A DNA stretch of 56,298 nucleotides from Actinacidiphila epipremni. Lineage in GTDB: Bacteria > Actinomycetota > Actinomycetes > Streptomycetales > Streptomycetaceae. How positions within the stretch are numbered: the stretch's first letter is position 1; each line of letters begins with the position of its first letter. Below are positions 40,659-50,103 of this stretch, in pieces. The notes under the pieces were generated by a model that worked only from the letters and a program-made list of their open reading frames with translations, did not search any database and was not told where the DNA came from. The stretch lies in the NCBI RefSeq assembly GCF_012034175.1, contig NZ_JAATEJ010000040.1, positions 1 to 56,298 of the forward strand. The letters run 5' to 3'. The position numbers and the translations under genes were made by a program.

Positions 40659-42161
40659 TCAGCAGCCGCCGTCGGCGATCACGTAGTAGTCGGGGCCGGT
40701 CTGCCGCAGGGTGTGCGTGGTGAACACGTTCCACAGGCCCATGTTCTGGTCCGACCCGTCGGCGTACGTGTACCCGCCGGCGGTGTGCGCGCGGCCGGCC
40801 GCCACCTGGGCGTAGTTGCTGGCGGTGAAGCACTGCCCGCTGCCGCCGCCCCCGGTGGTCGTCGCGGCGACCGCGGCCGACACCGCCCCGACCGCCCCGG
40901 AGGAGTCGACGGCCGCCACGGTGTAGCTGTACGCCGTGCCCGCCGCCAGGCCGGTGTCGGTGAAGGAGGCCGACGCCGGCGACCCGACCTGCGCGCCGCC
41001 GCGGTAGACCCGGTAGGAGGCCGCGCCGTCCACCGCCGACCAGCTCAGCGACACCGAGGTGTCCGTCGTGCCGGACACCGCCAGCCCGCCGGGCGCGGGC
41101 AGCGCGCCGCCACCGCCGCCGGGCGGCGTGGACCCGCCGTCCAGGCCCCAGAACAGCCCCGTGTAGTAGCTGGAGCAGATGGTGTCCAGGTAGTACGAGC
41201 CCGCCGTACCGCACTGCTCGGTGCCGGAACCGGGGTCCACCGCGAGCCCGTGGCCCATCCCCGCGATCTGGTAGAGCTGCACCGCGGGCGCGCCCGACGC
41301 GTCGTCGTACACGCTCAGCGTGGTGCCGCCCGGCAGGGACTGCGTGGACGACGCGGTCTGGCCGATGCCCCACACGTTCGTCCACTGGTCGCGCAGCTCG
41401 GTGGCGTTGACCGGGTAGACGGTGTAGTCCGAGGCGCCCTGCCAGATCGCCACCCGCGGCCACGGCCCGGTGTAGCCGGGGTAGGACGCCCGCACCTTGT
41501 CGCCCAGCTGGGCCGGCGTCAGGTTGAGGCTGCCGTACTGGCAGGTGGACGCGGCCGTCTGCGACGTGGCGCACTGCGCGGGCAGCCCCGAGTCGACCGA
41601 GCCGCCGGCGAAGACGTCGGGGTAGTCGGCCAGCAGGTCCGCGGTCATCCCGCCGCCGGCCGACAGCCCGGTGACGTACACCCGGCGGCTGTCGGAGGCG
41701 TACTGCGCGACCGCGTGCGAGACCATCGAGACCACCGAGGCCGCCTCGCCCTTGCCGCGGCCGTCCTTGGCCGGGTCGAACCAGCTGAAGCACGACAGCG
41801 CGTTGTTGGAGGCGCTGGTCTGCGGGAAGACCAGCGCGAAGCCCCACAGGTCGGCGTACTTCTGCCAGCCGGAGTGGGTGAAGTAGTCGCTCGCGGACTG
41901 CCCGCAGCCGTGCAGCGCGACCACCACCGGCGCGCCCGCCGGCAGCCCGGCCGGCGCGTACTCGTACATCGCGAGGTTGCCAGGGTTCGAGCCGAACGAC
42001 GTCACCTGCGTCAGCGTCGCCGCCGCGGCGGCCGTACCGGCACCCGCGAGCACACCGAGCCCGGCCGCGATCAGCGCGAGCACACCGGCCACCGCGCCGA
42101 GGGCCCGGCGGCAGGCCCGCCATCGGACATGTGGGGGAGGAACAACGGGAGAGCTGGTCAT
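40659..42161 (-). CDS. Secreted PHB depolymerase-type esterase with Fn3 domain
   Basis: A 500-residue extracellular esterase. A Sec signal peptide spans about residues 1-48 and ends AGTAAAAAT. The alpha/beta-hydrolase domain has the lipase box GLSAGG near residue 166, a Cys-rich C-terminal part and an oxyanion region VVALHGCGQS, typical of short-chain PHA depolymerases and feruloyl esterases. A fibronectin type III domain (about 352-437) and a C-terminal substrate-binding-like domain follow, ending in a disulfide-forming Cys. The ATG at 42161 follows AGGAG. It is divergent from tap. Whether the polymer is a polyhydroxyalkanoate or a plant ester is unclear. Confidence 0.92.
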   Translation of the reverse strand: MTSSPVVPPPHVRWRACRRALGAVAGVLALIAAGLGVLAGAGTAAAAATLTQVTSFGSNPGNLAMYEYAPAGLPAGAPVVVALHGCGQSASDYFTHSGWQKYADLWGFALVFPQTSASNNALSCFSWFDPAKDGRGKGEAASVVSMVSHAVAQYASDSRRVYVTGLSAGGGMTADLLADYPDVFAGGSVDSGLPAQCATSQTAASTCQYGSLNLTPAQLGDKVRASYPGYTGPWPRVAIWQGASDYTVYPVNATELRDQWTNVWGIGQTASSTQSLPGGTTLSVYDDASGAPAVQLYQIAGMGHGLAVDPGSGTEQCGTAGSYYLDTICSSYYTGLFWGLDGGSTPPGGGGGALPAPGGLAVSGTTDTSVSLSWSAVDGAASYRVYRGGAQVGSPASASFTDTGLAAGTAYSYTVAAVDSSGAVGAVSAAVAATTTGGGGSGQCFTASNYAQVAAGRAHTAGGYTYADGSDQNMGLWNVFTTHTLRQTGPDYYVIADGGC

Positions 42162-42322
42162 GGCGCACTCCTGAGGGGGGGATCCTTTGCCGTTGGACGG
42201 TACGACCGCCCTTCCCCGCCCCCTACGTGACGGACCGCCATGCCCTGCGCCCACAAGTGGCGCCCACCGCCATTGCGCGGCCGGGCGGGCGCGGGCCGCG
42301 CGTGTCATGAGCGATTCGTACG

Positions 42323-42350
42323 CTATCGGGTGCGCGATCGCCGATAGGAT
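42323..42350 (+). promoter_or_regulatory. Inverted repeat overlapping the tap -10 region
   Basis: CTATCGG (42323-42329) and CCGATAG (42341-42347) form a 7-bp perfect inverted repeat with an 11-base spacer. TAGGAT at 42345-42350, a common Streptomyces -10, overlaps the right arm, so a bound protein would block tap transcription. Tap itself has a helix-turn-helix and could be the repressor. Confidence 0.45.
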
Positions 42351-42367
42351 CATGGCGGAGGTGAGCC

Positions 42368-44677
42368 GTGCCGACACAGGACGAACTCTTCGGCGCCGTC
42401 GACGCGCTGCTCGACGAGGTCGCGGCCGGGCAGACCCTGCCGCCGCCGGCCGAGCGCAAGCGGTTGCGGGAGGCCGCCGGGCTGAGCCAGGCGCAGGTCG
42501 CCAAGGCGGTCGACACCCGCCGGGAGGCGGTGGGGAACTGGGAGGCCGGCAGGACCGAGCCGCGCCCGCCGCAGCGCGCGGCGTACGCCCGGCTGCTGGA
42601 GGGCCTCGCGGCCCGCTTCCCGGCGCCGGAAGCACCGGCTGCGGCTGCGGGGGCTGCGGCTACTGTTGCGGCCCCCGCCCCGGCTGCCGGCCCCGAGCCC
42701 CGCCCGGCGCCCGCAGCCCCCGAGCCGCCGGCACCGCCCGCCGGCCCCGCCTCCGGTCCGGCGCCCGCAATCCCTGAGCCGCCGGCACTGCCCGCCGCCC
42801 CGCATCCCGTACCGCCCGCCCCGGCCGCGCCGCCGCCCGCCGCCACCCCCCGGCCGCGCCGCCCGGCCCCCGCGAGCCGGCCGGCGCGGAACGCCGGGCC
42901 CGCGCCCGCCCCCGCCACCCCGGCGCCCGCGGACCCGAGGTTCGCCCACGGCCCCCTCGGCGTCCTGGACGGCGACGGCTCGCTCTACTGCGCCGGCGGC
43001 CTGGTCCTGCCGTGCCCGGCGTCGTCCGTGCCGGAACTGGTGGAGTGGACGCTCGCCGAGGCCCGGCTCGGCGCACCCCGCCTGCACCGCTCGGGCCGCG
43101 ACGCCGACCCGCTCGTCGTCCTCACCGCAGCCGCCGCCGAGCGCCTCGGCCTCCCGCCGGAACTGACCGACCGCCGCTCGATGCGCCTGGCCGAAGACCA
43201 CCCGGTCGTCCGGCAGATCACCCGCGCGAAATGGCAGCTGACCCGGCGCGGCTTCGGCCCCTGGGCCCGCGGCTACCGCCCCGTCCAGGGCGGCGAACGC
43301 CAGTGCGTACAACTGGCCGTCCTGCCCTGGCACGCCCTGGACTCCCGCGCCTGGGCCGCCGCCGACACGCTCCCGCCCGCGGAACTGGCCCGCGCCCTGA
43401 CCACGTACGCCACCCGCGTGCTCACCCCGCGCGGCTCCACCGCCGTCACCGGCCTGGAGCTGATGACCGCCCTGCGCCCGCCCACCCGCGCGGTCCGCGA
43501 CGACACCACCGGCGCCTGGGTCTCCGGGCCCGTCCCCGGCTCGCTCACCCACCCGGTGGACCCGGCACCGCCCGAAGCCCCCGACGAGCACCCGGTCGTC
43601 ACCGCCCTCTTCCCGCGCGGGCACCGGCGCACCACGGCCGAGGTCATCGACGAGGAGGCCTTCGACTGGATCCGCGACCCGCAGGACCTGACGGACGCCG
43701 AGTGCGCGCAGGGCTACGCGGTCGGCATCGACGTCAACACCGCCTTCCTCGCCGCCGCCAACCGCCTGGTCGTCGGCCTCGGCGCACCCGAGCACGTACG
43801 GGCCCCGCGATTCGACAAGGCCCTGCCCGGCGCATGGCTGGTGGACCTGTCCGGCATCGCCCTGGACCCGCGCCTCCCGTCACCCTTCACGCCCGACGGC
43901 CGGCGCCCCACGGGACCCGCCTGGTACGCCACCCCGACCGTCGCCTACGCCGCCGAGCTGATCGACACCTACCGGCTGCCCCTGGAGCTGCGCCCGGCCG
44001 AGGCGTACGTCCGGCCCGCCGCGGGCCCGTACCTGGACCCCTGGTACAAGCACCTGAGCGAGGCGTACAAAGCGACCATGGCCGACCTCGGCGTGACCGC
44101 CGACCTCACCCCGCGGTGCTTCCTCGACGCGATGGCCGGCCACAAGGACGCCGACCCCGGCATGGCCGCCGTCCTCACGGCGGTCAAGTCCACCGTCAAG
44201 GGCGGCATCGGCAAGCTGCGCGAACGCCCGCAGGGCGCCCAGTACCGCCCCGGCGAGCGGTGGCCCGCCCTGGAGCGCCCCACCTGGCGGCCCGACATCC
44301 GCGCCGCCGTGATCTCCGCGGCCCGCGTCAACATGCACCGCAAGCTGCTGAAGGTCGCGGCGGCGACCGGGGGAGTGCTGTCCGCGACCGCCGAGCACGG
44401 CGTGTGGACCGTACGGTTCGGCGACCGCGCCCGCACCCCGGTCGCGCTGCTGTCGGACTGCGCGGTCTACCCCGCCCCCGGCCCCTCGCCGCTCGACGTC
44501 CTGCCGTACGACGCCGCGGGCAAGCCCGCCCCCGGCACCTTCCGCCTCGGCGTCTCACCGGGCATGGTCAAGCACGAGGGCACCCGCGAGCTGTACTGGG
44601 CGGTCGACCTGCTGGAGCAGCAGTACAACCCGGCCCGCCACATCAAGGGCGACGACGCCCCGGACGAGGGGGAGTAG
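42368..44677 (+). CDS. tap: Telomere-associated protein Tap
   Basis: A 769-residue protein matching Streptomyces Tap, which binds 3' single-stranded telomere overhangs and brings the terminal protein Tpg to the replicon end. An XRE-type helix-turn-helix is at about residues 31-70 (AAGLSQAQVAKAVDTRREAV), followed by a long Ala/Pro linker (about 85-190) and a large conserved C-terminal domain (GYAVGIDVNTAFLAAANRL, CFLDAMAGHKDADPG). Linkage to a Tpg gene makes the identification strong. The GTG at 42368 follows GGAGG with 6 bases between. It presumably acts at the ends of a linear chromosome or plasmid. Confidence 0.93.
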   Translation: MPTQDELFGAVDALLDEVAAGQTLPPPAERKRLREAAGLSQAQVAKAVDTRREAVGNWEAGRTEPRPPQRAAYARLLEGLAARFPAPEAPAAAAGAAATVAAPAPAAGPEPRPAPAAPEPPAPPAGPASGPAPAIPEPPALPAAPHPVPPAPAAPPPAATPRPRRPAPASRPARNAGPAPAPATPAPADPRFAHGPLGVLDGDGSLYCAGGLVLPCPASSVPELVEWTLAEARLGAPRLHRSGRDADPLVVLTAAAAERLGLPPELTDRRSMRLAEDHPVVRQITRAKWQLTRRGFGPWARGYRPVQGGERQCVQLAVLPWHALDSRAWAAADTLPPAELARALTTYATRVLTPRGSTAVTGLELMTALRPPTRAVRDDTTGAWVSGPVPGSLTHPVDPAPPEAPDEHPVVTALFPRGHRRTTAEVIDEEAFDWIRDPQDLTDAECAQGYAVGIDVNTAFLAAANRLVVGLGAPEHVRAPRFDKALPGAWLVDLSGIALDPRLPSPFTPDGRRPTGPAWYATPTVAYAAELIDTYRLPLELRPAEAYVRPAAGPYLDPWYKHLSEAYKATMADLGVTADLTPRCFLDAMAGHKDADPGMAAVLTAVKSTVKGGIGKLRERPQGAQYRPGERWPALERPTWRPDIRAAVISAARVNMHRKLLKVAAATGGVLSATAEHGVWTVRFGDRARTPVALLSDCAVYPAPGPSPLDVLPYDAAGKPAPGTFRLGVSPGMVKHEGTRELYWAVDLLEQQYNPARHIKGDDAPDEGE

Positions 44678-44680
44678 CCG

Positions 44681-45241
44681 GTGGGCCTGCTGCAGGACAG
44701 CCTGGACCGGGCGAGCGCCGCCACCGCGACCCGCCCCCTCCCCAAGACCGCCGGCGCGCGGATGCGCTTCCTGGTCCGGCACGAGAAGGGCTCCACCCGC
44801 CAGGTCGCCGCCCGCCTCGGGATCTCCCGGCGCACCGTCGAGCGCTACGTCAAGGGCACCCTGCGCCACCCCCGCCCCGAACTCGCCGCCCGCCTCGAAC
44901 AGGAGGTCCGCAAGGACTGGCAGCCCCGGGTCCGCGCCCGCGCGCACAAGCGCGCCGCCACCGCGACCGGCCTGGTGGTCGAGACCCGCGCCCGGTTCGG
45001 CTACTCCGGCGCCCCCGGCTCCACCGACGACTCCCGCATGCGCCGCATCACCCAGCACCTGCCCCCCGACATCGCCGCCCGCCTCCTCGACGCCCGCACC
45101 GCCGGCGCGACCGAGAGCGACCTGCGGAAGATCGTCGCCGAGGGCCTGCGCGACATGTACTTCCGCGACCGCGGGCGCCGCGCCGCCACCCTGGACGAGG
45201 TCCGCCTCACCGACATCGACTACATCGAACTCGACTTCTGA
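44681..45241 (+). CDS. tpg: Telomere terminal protein Tpg
   Basis: A 186-residue protein that is covalently attached to the 5' ends of linear Streptomyces replicons and primes end-patching. The helix-turn-helix is at about residues 38-58 (GSTRQVAARLGISRRTVERY), and the C-terminus DIDYIELDF is typical. The linked threonine reported for S. coelicolor Tpg corresponds to Thr115 here in APGSTDDSRM, by eye. The GTG at 44681 follows GGAG and is 3 bases after the tap stop, giving the usual tap-tpg operon. Confidence 0.95.
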   Translation: MGLLQDSLDRASAATATRPLPKTAGARMRFLVRHEKGSTRQVAARLGISRRTVERYVKGTLRHPRPELAARLEQEVRKDWQPRVRARAHKRAATATGLVVETRARFGYSGAPGSTDDSRMRRITQHLPPDIAARLLDARTAGATESDLRKIVAEGLRDMYFRDRGRRAATLDEVRLTDIDYIELDF

Positions 45242-45766
45242 CCGGCCGCGGCGGCGGGCGGAAGCGGTGAACATCGGCCGCTGTTCCGCAACGGCACGAA
45301 GGCATACGGCGGCTGAAACAACCTGTAACAAACGAGCGGCGCTTGTGGCGCGCCCTCAGCAAAGCCCGCCGCGTCCGACGCTGTCAAGGGTGCGCCAGTG
45401 GGCGGCCCGTACAGGCGCTTGCGTATCCCGAACCATGAAACATTGTGCTGTAACAAGGGGATTCGGCCGACGCCACCGTTTTTTCCGCCCGCCCCCTTGA
45501 CCGCCCCCAGTGCCTCCCCTTCAATCAGGCGCTGAAGGCAACCCGGCGACAGCCCCACCCTTGACGACAACCTCTGAACACACGGCGGTCGTCCCCCACA
45601 GCCGGCCCGGCCTGACGCCCCGGCGCACCGGCCACCCCGGCAGCCCCGGCGGACCGTCACGCCGGCCGCGCTTCCCGCACCGTCGACCCGTCGCCCCGCC
45701 CTGCGCACCGACCACCACCGGCCCCGTACGCCGGCCCTGTCCCGCGCCCCCCACCCCGGAGGACCG
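45242..45766. other. 525-base gap between tpg and the GH30 gene
   Basis: No convincing gene on either strand. The sequence CTGTAACAA occurs twice, at 45323-45331 and 45448-45456, 125 bases apart, in relatively AT-rich surroundings, and may be an operator for the glycosidase gene. A run of six Ts at 45479-45484 follows a GC-rich stretch without a good stem. A ribosome site for the GH30 gene (GGAGGA) lies at the end. Confidence 0.55.
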
Positions 45767-47779
45767 ATGCACCCGTTCCACCCGCGCCCCCACCCGACCC
45801 GGCGAGCACCGCGCCGCCCCGGCCGTACCCGGCGGCTGGCCGCGACCGCCGCCGCCCTGGCCGGCGCGCTCATCGGCACCGGCGGCCTCGCCGCCGTCCA
45901 GCCGGCGTCCGCCGCGGGCACCCAGGTCCAGGTCTACTGGAGCTCGGAGTCGCGCACCTCCGGCTTCGCGCCGATGGACGGCAACTGGTTCACCAACCCG
46001 GCCGCGGGCCTGGCCGGCACCCCGTACCAGCTCTCCCGGCAGCCCGACCTCACCGCCGGCGGCGCGAGCGGCACGGCGACCATCACCGCCGACACCGGCA
46101 CGCGCTACCAGTCCGTCATGGGCGTCGGCTCCTCCCTGGAGGAGTCCACCATCTACAACCTGTCCCGGATGAGCCCCGCCGCCCGCGACGCCGCCCTCCA
46201 CAAGCTCGTCGACCCGGTCAGCGGCGCCGGCTTCAACGTCGCCCGTATCCCGCTGGGCACCAGCGACTTCACCGCCCGCACCTTCTACACCTACGACGAC
46301 GGCGCGCCCGACCCGACCCTGTCGCGCTTCTCCATCCAGCACGACATCGACTACAACATCATCGGCGTCCTGCGCGAGGCCAAGGCCATCAACCCCGACC
46401 TGCAGCTCTTCGGCAGCGTCTGGAGCCCGCCGGCCTGGATGAAGACCAACAACAGCCTCATTGGCGGCTCCCTGCCCGACAGCAACATCGGGGTGCTCGC
46501 CACCTACCTGCGCAAGGCCGTCACCGCCTACGCCGCCCAGGGCCTCCCGCTCACCGCGCTCACCCTGCAGAACGAGCCCCTGTTCTCGCCGCCGGACTAC
46601 CCCGGCATGACCCTCACCGCCGACCAGGAACGCCGCCTGGCCGTCGCCCTGCGCGGCGAGCTGAACGCCAACGGCGCCGCGAGCACCAAGATCTGGGCCT
46701 TCGACCACAACTTCTCCGACGGCGCCTCCTACACCTCGGGCGTCCTCGGCGCCCCCGGCTCACCCAGCGACGCCTTCAACGCCGTCGACGGCATCGCCTT
46801 CCACGACTACGGCGGCGACCCGTCCACCATGGGCCAGGTCAAGGCGAACTACCCCGGCAAGGACGTCGCCATGACCGAACGCGCCGTCTGGGGCACCGCG
46901 GGAGCCGACCGTATCGTCCAGTACTTCCGCAACCAGTCGATCATGTACGAGGACTGGGTCACGATGCTGGACCAGAACCGCAAGCCCGAGCAGTGGTCCG
47001 GCTCACCCGACCCCAGCATGCTCATCCAGAGCGCGAGCAACCCCGACACCTACTGGGCCACCCCGGAGTACTACATCTTCTCCCAGTTCTCCAAGTTCGT
47101 GGCCCGCGGCGCCCAGCGGGTGTCCACCAACTACGGCAGCACCGGCACCGTCACCGACGTCGCCTTCCTCAACCCCGACGGCTCCCTCGTCACCGTCGTG
47201 GTCAACCAGACCGGCGCGAACCAGCCCTTCACCCTGCGCAACGGCACCCAGCAGATCGCCTCCACCCTCCCCGCCAAGACCGTCGGCACCTACATCTGGC
47301 CCGCGTCCACCGGCGGCACCACCCCCGGCACCCTCGACCCCACCGCCTGGTACACCGTCACCAACGCCAACAGCCACAAGTGCCTCGACGCCACCGGCGG
47401 CAGCACGGCCAACGGCACCGCCGTCCAGCAGTGGACCTGCACCGCAGGGAACACCAACCAGCAGTGGCAGTTCCAGCCGACCGACAGCGGCTTCTACAAG
47501 GTCGTCACCCGTAAGTCCGCTGGCGCCGCCTGGGACGTCACCGGCGGCACCGCCGCCACCGGCAACGGCGTGAAGATCCAGCTGTGGTCGTACGGGGGCG
47601 CGACCAACGAGCAGTTCAAGCCCGTCTCCCACCCCGACGGCAGCTACACCTTCACCCCGCGCAACAACACCGCCAACTGCCTCGACGTCACCGACGTCTC
47701 CACCGCCGACGGCGCCCTGCTCCAGCAGTGGTCCTGCACGGGCGGCCCGGCGCAGTCCTTCACCCTGGCCCGGCAGTAG
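45767..47779 (+). CDS. Secreted GH30 glycosidase with ricin-type lectin domain
   Basis: A 670-residue extracellular enzyme related to glucosylceramidase and endo-beta-1,6-glucanase. A basic n-region and Sec signal peptide end at about residue 50 (PASAAG). The GH30 barrel has the acid/base Glu270 in LTLQNEPLF and the nucleophile Glu371 in MTERAVW. A beta-sandwich follows, then a CBM13-like ricin B lectin (about 525-668) with QxW-type repeats (VQQWTCTAGNTNQQWQ, LLQQWSCTGG). It probably degrades fungal or plant glucans. The ATG at 45767 follows GGAGG. A very strong terminator lies at its end. Confidence 0.93.
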   Translation: MHPFHPRPHPTRRAPRRPGRTRRLAATAAALAGALIGTGGLAAVQPASAAGTQVQVYWSSESRTSGFAPMDGNWFTNPAAGLAGTPYQLSRQPDLTAGGASGTATITADTGTRYQSVMGVGSSLEESTIYNLSRMSPAARDAALHKLVDPVSGAGFNVARIPLGTSDFTARTFYTYDDGAPDPTLSRFSIQHDIDYNIIGVLREAKAINPDLQLFGSVWSPPAWMKTNNSLIGGSLPDSNIGVLATYLRKAVTAYAAQGLPLTALTLQNEPLFSPPDYPGMTLTADQERRLAVALRGELNANGAASTKIWAFDHNFSDGASYTSGVLGAPGSPSDAFNAVDGIAFHDYGGDPSTMGQVKANYPGKDVAMTERAVWGTAGADRIVQYFRNQSIMYEDWVTMLDQNRKPEQWSGSPDPSMLIQSASNPDTYWATPEYYIFSQFSKFVARGAQRVSTNYGSTGTVTDVAFLNPDGSLVTVVVNQTGANQPFTLRNGTQQIASTLPAKTVGTYIWPASTGGTTPGTLDPTAWYTVTNANSHKCLDATGGSTANGTAVQQWTCTAGNTNQQWQFQPTDSGFYKVVTRKSAGAAWDVTGGTAATGNGVKIQLWSYGGATNEQFKPVSHPDGSYTFTPRNNTANCLDVTDVSTADGALLQQWSCTGGPAQSFTLARQ

Positions 47780-47797
47780 CCCCCCGGCCCCGGCAGA

Positions 47798-47849
47798 ACG
47801 GCCCCGGCCCCTCCCCCACGACTGCTCGTGGGGGAGGGGCCGGGGCCGT
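47798..47849. terminator. 24-bp perfect-stem bidirectional terminator
   Basis: Arms 47798-47821 and 47826-47849 pair perfectly around a CTGC loop, between the converging GH30 and DEAD-box genes. It is the longest perfect stem noticed in the window. Confidence 0.92.
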
Positions 47850-47866
47850 ACGGGCGCCGAGGGAGG

Positions 47867-49387
47867 CTATGCGGCCGAGGGCCGCCGCCTCGACGCGGCG
47901 GGCGCCTTGGCACGGGCCGGCCCGCCGGAGCGGCGGCTGCGCCCGGAGCGCCCCCCGCCGGCCCGGGAGGCGGCCGTACGCCGGGCCGTCTCCTCGACGG
48001 GCGCGGTGATCGTGACGGGGACACCGGAGGGCGTCCTGGCCCCGGTGACCCGGCTCAGCTCCGCCTCGCCGGGCCGTACCGCGGTGGTCTGCGGGCTGAT
48101 GCCGGCGGTCGCCATGACGCGGTCCATCTCGCGCCGCTGCTCGGGCATCACCAGGGTGACCACGCTGCCGGACTCGCCGGCCCGCGCGGTGCGCCCGGCA
48201 CGGTGCAGGTAGTCCTTGTGGTCCGCGGGCGGATCGACGTTGACGACCAGGTCGAGGTTGTCGACATGGATGCCGCGGGCCGCGACGTTGGTCGCCACCA
48301 GCACGCAGACATGCCCCGTCTTGAACAGCGCCAGCGTGCGCGTGCGCTGCGGCTGGGACTTCCCGCCGTGCAGCGCCGCCGCGCGCACCCCGTTCTTGAG
48401 CAGGTGCTGGGTGAGCCGGTCGGCGGAGCGCTTGGTGTCCACGAACAGCAGGACCCGCCCGTCGCGCGCCGCGATCTCGGTGACGACCGAGCGCTTGTCG
48501 GTCTCCTGGACCCGCAGCACCCGGTGCTCCATCGCGGAGACCGCGCCGGCCGAGGGATCCACCGAGTGGACGACCGGGTCGGTCAGGTAGCGCCGCACCA
48601 GCAGGTCGATGTTGCGGTCCAGCGTCGCCGAGAACAGCATGTGCTGGCCGCCCGGGCGCACCTGGTCGAGCAGCTCGGTGACCTGCGGCATGAAGCCCAT
48701 GTCCGCCATCTGGTCGGCCTCGTCGAGGACGGTGATCGCGACCTGGTCGAGCCGGCACTCGCCGCGCGCCAGCAGGTCCTTGAGCCGTCCGGGCGTGGCG
48801 ACCACGACCTCCGCGCCACTGCGCAGCGCACTGGCCTGCCGGCCGATCGACACACCGCCGACCACGGTCGCCAGCCGCAGCCGCAGGACCCGCGCGTACG
48901 GGGTGAGGGCGTCGGTCACCTGCTGCGCCAGCTCCCGGGTCGGCACCAGCACCATGGCCAGCGGCCGGCCGGGCTCCGCGCGCTGCCCGGCGGTGCGGGC
49001 CAGCAGGGCGAGCCCGAAGGCGAGCGTCTTGCCCGACCCGGTGCGCCCGCGGCCCAGCACGTCCCGCCCGGCCAGCGAGTTCGGCAGCGTGGCCGCCTGG
49101 ATCGGGAAGGGAACGGTGACACCCTGCCGGACGAGCTCCGCCAGCAGCGGCGCGGGCATCTCCAGGGCGTCGAACGTCTCCACGGCGGGCAGCGGGGGAG
49201 TGCCGGCGACAGGCAGGGCGAATTCCCCCTGCGGCGCGGCGGGGCGTCGTCCGGTGTTACGGGACCGGTTTCCTGAGGGGCGCCCCTGGCCGCGGCTGCC
49301 GCCACGCTCGGAAGTGCCGGAGAATTCGCCGCTGCGGTTGGTGCGGCTTCGGGAGAATCGGTCGTTCGTGCGAACGGTACGGTTCAC
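47867..49387 (-). CDS. DEAD-box RNA helicase
   Basis: A 506-residue ATP-dependent RNA helicase. Motifs seen in order: the Q-motif region, Walker A GRTGSGKT, PTRELAQQV, ATPGRL, VLDEADQM, SATLD, and HRAGRTARAG near the end of the second RecA domain. The N-terminal 55 and C-terminal 60 residues are basic and disordered, likely for RNA binding. The GTG at 49387 follows GGAAGG with 7 bases between. Its position next to a cold-shock protein suggests a cold-induced helicase that unwinds structured mRNA. Confidence 0.94.
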   Translation of the reverse strand: MNRTVRTNDRFSRSRTNRSGEFSGTSERGGSRGQGRPSGNRSRNTGRRPAAPQGEFALPVAGTPPLPAVETFDALEMPAPLLAELVRQGVTVPFPIQAATLPNSLAGRDVLGRGRTGSGKTLAFGLALLARTAGQRAEPGRPLAMVLVPTRELAQQVTDALTPYARVLRLRLATVVGGVSIGRQASALRSGAEVVVATPGRLKDLLARGECRLDQVAITVLDEADQMADMGFMPQVTELLDQVRPGGQHMLFSATLDRNIDLLVRRYLTDPVVHSVDPSAGAVSAMEHRVLRVQETDKRSVVTEIAARDGRVLLFVDTKRSADRLTQHLLKNGVRAAALHGGKSQPQRTRTLALFKTGHVCVLVATNVAARGIHVDNLDLVVNVDPPADHKDYLHRAGRTARAGESGSVVTLVMPEQRREMDRVMATAGISPQTTAVRPGEAELSRVTGARTPSGVPVTITAPVEETARRTAASRAGGGRSGRSRRSGGPARAKAPAASRRRPSAA

Positions 49388-49526
49388 GGAGAACCTTCCT
49401 TGATACGGCACGTCGAGAATCCCCCGCAGAAAGTCACGCGCAGAAGAATCGCAGGAACGAACCGATGGAAATGCATATACGGGCCGCGGTCGTACGGCGG
49501 CCCTCGAAAAGGAGACCAGCGCGTCA

Positions 49527-49566
49527 CAGGCCGGGGCCCGCACCCCAAGGTGCGGGCCCCGGCCTG
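49527..49566 (-). terminator. Terminator after the cold-shock protein gene
   Basis: An 18-bp perfect stem (49527-49544 with 49549-49566) with a 4-base loop lies 12 bases past the Csp stop on the minus strand. It separates the Csp gene from the helicase gene. Confidence 0.85.
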
Positions 49567-49578
49567 CTGTGCGTGAGA

Positions 49579-49782
49579 TCAGGCGGGAACGATGTTCTCG
49601 GCCTGCGGGCCCTTCTGGCCCTGGGTGACGTCGAAGGTCACCTTCTGGCCTTCCTGGAGCTCACGGAAGCCCTGGGTGGCGATGTTCGAGTAGTGGGCGA
49701 AGACGTCGGCGCCGCCACCGTCCTGCTCGATGAAGCCGAAACCCTTTTCCGAGTTGAACCACTTCACGGTGCCAGTAGCCAT
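49579..49782 (-). CDS. Cold-shock protein (CspA family)
   Basis: A 67-residue cold-shock domain protein that binds single-stranded RNA and DNA and melts mRNA structure. The RNA-binding motifs KGFGFI and VFAHY are intact, and the start MATGTVKWFNSEKG is typical of Streptomyces Csp proteins. The ATG at 49782 follows AAGGAG with 7 bases between. The gene has a long untranslated leader region upstream and a strong terminator downstream, so it is expressed alone. Confidence 0.97.
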   Translation of the reverse strand: MATGTVKWFNSEKGFGFIEQDGGGADVFAHYSNIATQGFRELQEGQKVTFDVTQGQKGPQAENIVPA

Positions 49783-49889
49783 GTCAAATCTCCTTCGGGG
49801 CAGTGCCCGGAATCCGCACCTCGCGGACCCCGTGTCGCCGCAATGATTGCCCCTCCCGGAAATCGACCGGGACACACGTGAACGCATTC

Positions 49890-49914
49890 CACCGTCAGCG
49901 AGTCAGCGACGGTG
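49890..49914 (-). other. Hairpin in the presumed Csp mRNA leader
   Basis: CACCGTC and GACGGTG form a 7-bp stem with an 11-base loop about 110 bases upstream of the Csp start, in a gene-free stretch of 49783-50103. Cold-shock mRNAs often carry structured leaders of this length. The rest of that stretch is less GC-rich and holds no recognisable gene; it must contain the promoter. Confidence 0.4.
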
Positions 49915-50103
49915 AAAAGCGCCCGAAGTACTGGGAACCACAACTGCAACCGAGATCAACGCTAGCACGGCGAGGCCCGCGGCGCATGGCGCTGCCTTCC
50001 CCTCGGCACCGTCACCCCGCATTACTCATCTCCCCCCGCGCGCATTTCTGCACCGCCGACAGGAGATATCCGCAACCGCCCCGCCCCGGATTCGGCCCCG
50101 CCC

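Noticed and set aside
41979..41998. GGTTCGA resembling a tRNA T-loop
   Set aside because: It lies inside the esterase coding sequence and no cloverleaf can be drawn around it.
45479..45490. A six-T run as a terminator for tap-tpg
   Set aside because: No adequate stem precedes it, and it lies about 240 bases past the tpg stop.
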